DNA from: Lachnospiraceae bacterium UBA1766
GTDB taxonomy: Bacteria > Bacillota > Clostridia > Lachnospirales > Lachnospiraceae
Length of the DNA: 63,618 bases
NCBI GenBank assembly: GCA_002314715.1
Contig: DCGY01000062.1
Span: 988-64,605, forward strand
Direction: 5' to 3'
Both the position numbers and the translations under genes were made by a program. Below, piece by piece: positions 60,102-63,618 of the stretch; position 1 is the first letter of the stretch; each line of letters starts with the position of its first letter. The notes under the pieces were generated by a model. It was not told the origin of the DNA. It did not search any database and was given only the letters and a program-made list of their open reading frames with translations.

Positions 60102-61316
60102 TTATTTTTCATCCACTACCTGGAAGATGAAGAATTTCAAATAGTAGGACTCCTCCGTTCCCGCTGCATTATTCCAAAGAATGGGATGGTCCGGTGCCTG
60201 GGTTCGAAACTCCACCTGACGAAGCCTTTTATGCACTGCCTTCGCTGCTTCCTTGATGGTTTTCTCCAAAAGCTCCTGGGTCATAAAGTGGGAGCAGGAA
60301 CAGGAGGCCAGATAACCGCCGTCCTTCACTAATTTAAGGCCCTTCATATTGATTTCCCGGTATCCCTTAATTGCATTCTTGGTTGCCTCTCTGGATTTGG
60401 TAAATGCGGGCGGATCCAGAATTACCACATCATACTTCTCGCCGGCCTCAAACAATTTTGGCAGCTCATCCAAAACATTGGCACAACGAAAATGCACTGT
60501 ACTGTCCAACCCATTTCTCTTAGCATTGTCAGTGGCCTGCTGCACTGCGAACTCCGAAATATCCAGACCGGTTACATCGCCGGCTCCGGCAATTCCTGCA
60601 TTCAACGCAAAGGTTCCCATATGGGTAAAGCAATCCAATACCTTCTTTCCCTTGCAAATTCTCTGCATCGCCAGTCGATTATATTTTTGGTCCAGGAAGA
60701 ACCCGGTTTTTTGTCCGTTGGCTACATCCACCATGTAATGTACACCATTTTCCACGATTTCCACATTGGTCTCAAAGGGCTCGCCGATAAAATCCTTTAC
60801 CTTGGGAAGTCCTTCCTTAATACGTTCGTTGGCATCGCTTCTCTCGTACACACCGCGAACCACAATCCCGTCTTCTTTCAACAATTTCTTCAGGATATCC
60901 ACAATCGTAAGCTTAAACTGCTCCATGCCCAATGCCAGACATTCCACCACCAGCACATCCTCGTATTTGTCTACTACCAGACCGGGAAGAAAATCCGCTT
61001 CCCCGAAAATCACACGGCAGGAAGAAGTATCCACCGTCGTTTTTCGATATTCCCAGGCATTTCGCACACGCATGGTCAAAAAAGCCTCATCAATTTCCAC
61101 ATCTGCTTTTCTTGTCAGCATGCGAACACGTATTTTGGAATTTTGGTTGATAAAGCCCTTTCCCATGGGGTATCCGTCAAAGTCACGTACTGTTACCACG
61201 TCACCGTTTTTGAAGCTGCCCACAATGGTATCGATTTCATTATCAAATATCCACATGCCTCCGGCCTTAATGGTACGGCCTTCACCCTTCTTCAAGGTAA
61301 TCATTGTTTGGCTCAT
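60102..61316 (-). CDS. RlmI/RlmK-type 23S rRNA methyltransferase
   Basis: A 404-aa enzyme with an N-terminal PUA domain (TLKKGEGRTIKAGGMWIFDNEI; VVTVRDFDGYPMGKGFINQNSKIRVRML) and a C-terminal Rossmann methyltransferase (motif I LDCFTHMGTFALNAGIAGAGDVTGLDIS; DVVILDPPAFTKSRE). The motif GQKTGFFLDQKYNR is typical of RlmI, which makes m5C1962 in 23S rRNA; the Cys pair SCSCSHF near the C-terminus is the catalytic site. Ribosome binding site GGAGG before ATG 61316. Confidence 0.92.
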   Translation of the reverse strand: MSQTMITLKKGEGRTIKAGGMWIFDNEIDTIVGSFKNGDVVTVRDFDGYPMGKGFINQNSKIRVRMLTRKADVEIDEAFLTMRVRNAWEYRKTTVDTSSCRVIFGEADFLPGLVVDKYEDVLVVECLALGMEQFKLTIVDILKKLLKEDGIVVRGVYERSDANERIKEGLPKVKDFIGEPFETNVEIVENGVHYMVDVANGQKTGFFLDQKYNRLAMQRICKGKKVLDCFTHMGTFALNAGIAGAGDVTGLDISEFAVQQATDNAKRNGLDSTVHFRCANVLDELPKLFEAGEKYDVVILDPPAFTKSREATKNAIKGYREINMKGLKLVKDGGYLASCSCSHFMTQELLEKTIKEAAKAVHKRLRQVEFRTQAPDHPILWNNAAGTEESYYLKFFIFQVVDEK

Positions 61317-61374
61317 CCTGAGAATCCTCCGTTATGTTTCCCTATTATTCTCCATTATAATATCCTTTTTACGC

Positions 61375-61403
61375 TTGACATTCAACGAGTTTTTATATAT
61401 TAT
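61375..61403 (+). promoter_or_regulatory. Promoter of tRNA-Pro
   Basis: TTGACA (61375-61380), 17-base spacer and TATTAT (61398-61403), about 29 bases before the tRNA. Confidence 0.75.
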
Positions 61404-61431
61404 CTTAATGTTGACACAATAACACCTATAT

Positions 61432-61505
61432 CGGGGTGTGGCTCAGCTTGGTGGAGCGCCACGTTCGGGACGTGGAGGTCGCGTGTTCGAATCACGTCAC
61501 TCCGA
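61432..61505 (+). tRNA. tRNA-Pro(CGG)
   Basis: A 74-base cloverleaf: acceptor CGGGGTG / CACTCCG, anticodon stem CCACG / CGTGG with loop TTCGGGA (anticodon CGG), T arm with GTGTTCGAATC, discriminator A. CCA is not encoded. Confidence 0.96.
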
Positions 61506-61559
61506 TTAAAAAAATAGGACAATCCTTTATGGGTTGTCCTATTTTTTTGGTATCGTTAT
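61480..61559 (+). repeat. Direct repeat copy 1: tRNA-Pro 3' end and terminator
   Basis: The T arm and acceptor end of tRNA-Pro, with its terminator (AGGACAATCC / GGGTTGTCCT plus T run at 61516-61549). An almost identical copy lies 186 bases further on. Confidence 0.85.
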
Positions 61560-61597
61560 GTTTTGCAATACACGCGACCGTAACGTTCCGAACGTAG

Positions 61598-61660
61598 TGA
61601 GGGCGTGGAGGGCTCATGACGTCCGGTGGACGTCAGTTTTGAGCCGACCGTAGCGAAGCG
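61598..61660 (+). other. Long hairpin between tRNA-Pro repeat copies
   Basis: An inverted repeat combining GGCTCA / TGAGCC and TGACGTCC / GGACGTCA, with a small bulge, sits between the two direct repeats. There is no open reading frame. Confidence 0.6.
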
Positions 61661-61665
61661 GAGAC

Positions 61666-61748
61666 CGCGTGTTCGAATCACGTCACTCCGATTAAAAAAG
61701 ATAGGACAATCTTTTATGGGTTGTCCTATCTTTTTTGGGTATCGTTAT
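61666..61748 (+). repeat. Direct repeat copy 2: tRNA-Pro 3' fragment
   Basis: It repeats copy 1 with a few differences (an extra base in the A run, T for C in the terminator stem). The 5' part of a tRNA is missing, so no second functional tRNA is encoded. Confidence 0.85.
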
Positions 61749-61749
61749 A

Positions 61750-62071
61750 AGCCTGTTAGCCAATACAATGCACTTTATCGCTTCGCAGCGTGATTAGTAG
61801 CTCGGAAAGTTTCAAGTTGACGCACTAACGAGCCATGCGAAGACAGGCTCGAAATCAGCCGTGGGAGTTTGCTCACAAACGGCTGTATTTCAGACTGGAT
61901 TCATAGGGCGACAAACGACATGAGCAAGAATGCGTAGCATTCTGCGAATTCGCTTGTCGGCATGGCAAGTTGAGCGATTAACTTTCAATTTCATAAATAA
62001 CCCATCACACGTTAAAGTGATAAAGTTTATTATAAATGACTCAAACTTCCCACACCAATAAGGTGTGTTGA
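61750..62071 (+). other. Gene-free, hairpin-rich region before IS element
   Basis: No open reading frame with a ribosome binding site was found. Instead there are dense inverted repeats: CAGCCGT / ACGGCTG (about 61857-61887), CGACAAACGA / TCGCTTGTCG enclosing GAATGC / GCATTC (about 61911-61960), CGCTTCGCAGCG and, next to the IS, CACACC / GGTGTG at 62051-62067. The nested pairing suggests a folded RNA or a remnant of a mobile element. Confidence 0.45.
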
Positions 62072-62105
62072 ACCTTGAAAATTCAATATTTCAGCCAATA
62101 AAAAA

Positions 62106-62174
62106 GGCATAAATGTATTCCGTTTGGTATAATGGAATTGTCCAGAAACCATTTATACAAAGGAGATTTATGCC
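62106..62174 (+). promoter_or_regulatory. Transposase leader with RBS-side inverted repeat
   Basis: GGCATAAAT (62106-62114) pairs with ATTTATGCC (62166-62174), which lies between the ribosome binding site AAAGGAG and the ATG. A TATAAT (62128-62133) sits in the loop, so internal transcripts would lack the left arm. Confidence 0.55.
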
Positions 62175-63554
62175 ATGTCCATTTTAACACAGAACAACGC
62201 TGATGAGAAAGCTTTACTTGATTGTATTCAAAGATTTTTTTCTAATCATCATGTAGGTATGATTTTGAAGAAATGCAATGGAACCAAAGAAAAGGGAGTT
62301 CCAGCTATTTCTCTTCTGCGTTATAAACTTGGCAACATCTTTGTCGGAAGAAGCATGTATATGCAACAACGCACCGGCTCGTTTAAGGAAGAGTTTTCGA
62401 AGAATACTTTTTATCGCTTCCTCAATTCAACTAAAATCAACTGGCTTCGTTTTACTTCACTTCTTGCAGCAGACATCATCAATAGTGACATCGAAGATTT
62501 AACAGATTCTTCCAGAAAGAATGTCTTTATTATCGATGACAGTCTCTTTAATCGGTCCAGTTGTAGGAAAACAGAGCTTGGATCTAAGGTCTTCGACCAC
62601 ACCAGCATGAAATTCGAAAAAGGATTTCGTATGCTTACTCTTAGTTGGAGTGATGGCAATACTCTGATTCCGGTGAATAGTTGTCTGTTGGCATCTTCCA
62701 AAGAATCAAACCTTATTGGTCCAGTGAAATCTTTTGACAAAAGAACACTTGCTGGAAAGAGACGTTCCCTGGCTCAAATGAAAGCTCCTGAAGCTATGAT
62801 TGAACTTCTAGCTACTGCTAAATCTGTTGGATTGTCAGCAGATTATGTTCTCTTTGATTCCTGGTTTTCTAATCCTGCACAGATTACTGCAATCAAAGCA
62901 GGTGGCATGGATGTCATTGCCATGATTAAGAAAAGCAGTCGTATCGATTACATATACGAAGGTGAATCGCTTAATATCAAGGAAATCTATTCCAGAAATA
63001 AAAAGCGTCGTGGTCGCTCAAGATATCTTCTTAGCATTGATGTAATGCTTGGAAAAGATAATTCTATTCCTGCTAAAATCGTGTGTGTTCGTAACAAGGC
63101 TAATCGTAAGGATTGGCTTGCTTTCATATGCACAGATACCTCTCTTAGTGAGGAAGAGATTATCCGCATCTATGGCAAACGCTGGCAGATTGAAGTGTTT
63201 TTCAAAACCTGTAAGTCCATGCTGAACTTGATTGGTGAATGCCATAGCTTATCCTATGATGCACTGACTGCTCATGTAGCAATCGTGTTTACAAGATATA
63301 TGTTACTCGCCATGGAACAACGTCAGAATGAAGACCAAAGAACTTTAGGTGAACTGTTCTTTTTTCTGGTTGATGAGATGGCAGATATCACTTTCTATAG
63401 ATCTCTTAGCATTCTAATGGACGCTCTTATTGCCAGCCTTCAGGAGATTTTGAAGCTTATTGATGCCCAGCTTGTAGCATTTACAGCAGATTTTGAAGCG
63501 AGACTGCCAAAATATATCCAGAAAGCTCTCCATTATGAGCCTTTAGCGGCATAA
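62175..63554 (+). CDS. IS4-family DDE transposase
   Basis: A 459-aa transposase. The first Asp is in FIIDDSLFNRS, the second in YVLFDSWFSNP, and the IS4 signature Y-(2)-R-(3)-E-(6)-K is in IYGKRWQIEVFFKTCK, giving the third catalytic residue (Glu). The N-terminal ~110 residues include a helical DNA-binding region. All motifs are intact and there is no frameshift, so it should be active. The ATG follows AAAGGAG; the stop lies 38 bases inside the right end. Confidence 0.95.
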   Translation: MSILTQNNADEKALLDCIQRFFSNHHVGMILKKCNGTKEKGVPAISLLRYKLGNIFVGRSMYMQQRTGSFKEEFSKNTFYRFLNSTKINWLRFTSLLAADIINSDIEDLTDSSRKNVFIIDDSLFNRSSCRKTELGSKVFDHTSMKFEKGFRMLTLSWSDGNTLIPVNSCLLASSKESNLIGPVKSFDKRTLAGKRRSLAQMKAPEAMIELLATAKSVGLSADYVLFDSWFSNPAQITAIKAGGMDVIAMIKKSSRIDYIYEGESLNIKEIYSRNKKRRGRSRYLLSIDVMLGKDNSIPAKIVCVRNKANRKDWLAFICTDTSLSEEEIIRIYGKRWQIEVFFKTCKSMLNLIGECHSLSYDALTAHVAIVFTRYMLLAMEQRQNEDQRTLGELFFFLVDEMADITFYRSLSILMDALIASLQEILKLIDAQLVAFTADFEARLPKYIQKALHYEPLAA

Positions 63555-63618
63555 ATGCTATTTTGTTAGCTGAAATATTGAATTTTCAAGGTACGAATCC
63601 CATTTTAGGTATGGGAAG

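Larger units (their letters stand above)
62072..63592 (+). mobile_element. IS4-family insertion sequence, complete
   Basis: About 1.52 kb bounded by 24-base perfect inverted repeats (62072-62095 and 63569-63592), each starting ACCTTGAAAATTC from the outside. Inside is one intact transposase gene. No target-site duplication can be seen next to the ends (left flank ends GTGTTGA, right flank starts ACGAATC). Confidence 0.9.

Noticed and set aside
60492..61517. 341-aa open frame on + strand
   Set aside because: Antisense to the RlmI-type gene and runs through tRNA-Pro; no ribosome binding site.
62060..63605. Target-site duplication of the IS4 element
   Set aside because: The flanking bases next to the two inverted repeats do not match, so no duplication can be claimed.

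Overview
The window looks like chromosome of a fibre-degrading member of the Lachnospiraceae (Clostridia, Firmicutes), probably from gut or rumen. This is inferred from moderate G+C, strong AGGAGG ribosome binding sites, typical A/T-rich sigma-A promoters, lipoprotein glycosidases with Ser/Thr/Glu-rich linkers, LplB/YtcP-type sugar ABC transporters, YesMN two-component systems and many small Clostridia-type genes. No 16S rRNA gene is present, so the genus is not fixed.

Left part (1-18.5 kb): the 3' end of an ABC-F gene and a small 73-aa protein on the + strand, then a very long run of closely spaced minus-strand genes. Read from about 18.5 kb leftwards these are a secreted GH5, a TrmH-type methyltransferase, an alpha/beta esterase, a lipoprotein GH10, a HAD phosphatase, a cytoplasmic GH10, a polysaccharide deacetylase, an SGNH esterase, GH27, Nudix, GH51, a CobW GTPase, TatD, a zinc-dependent phospholipase-like protein, an MFS transporter and a rhodanese-TtcA fusion. 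The glycosidases and esterases form a coherent xylan/arabinoxylan/beta-glucan set: the two lipoproteins cut outside the cell, and the enzymes without signal peptides finish imported oligosaccharides. At 18.7-23.5 kb are an unusual repeat protein and a GH2 enzyme.

Middle (23.6-33.3 kb): a pyridoxal kinase, an HPr-like protein without the catalytic His, tRNA-Lys(CTT), a membrane metal transporter plus Fur-family regulator with a clear 7-1-7 operator, a membrane protein with a NarL-type two-component system, exonuclease III, a DUF362 ferredoxin-like protein and a second Nudix protein. From 33.4 to 45.8 kb is a second glycan locus: a multi-modular GH5 lipoprotein, YesN/YesM regulators, an LplB/YtcP/solute-binding ABC transporter and a membrane-anchored surface protein made of repeated beta modules. 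The transporter operon and the surface-protein gene carry near-identical promoter cores, so they are probably co-regulated.

Right part (45.9-63.6 kb): a methionine transporter operon (metNIQ) that continues into an FAD-dependent 2-hydroxyacid oxidase and an aminotransferase; nifS-nifU cysteine desulfurase and scaffold under a consensus promoter with two IscR/CymR-like operators; a hybrid histidine kinase; a half-size EamA protein; a GNAT; an aldo/keto reductase; a transmembrane TIR-domain protein; a lipoprotein; an RlmI-type rRNA methyltransferase; tRNA-Pro(CGG) with a duplicated 3' end; a gene-free, hairpin-rich stretch; and a complete IS4-family insertion sequence. Functions are assigned from motifs read by eye; no database search was run.
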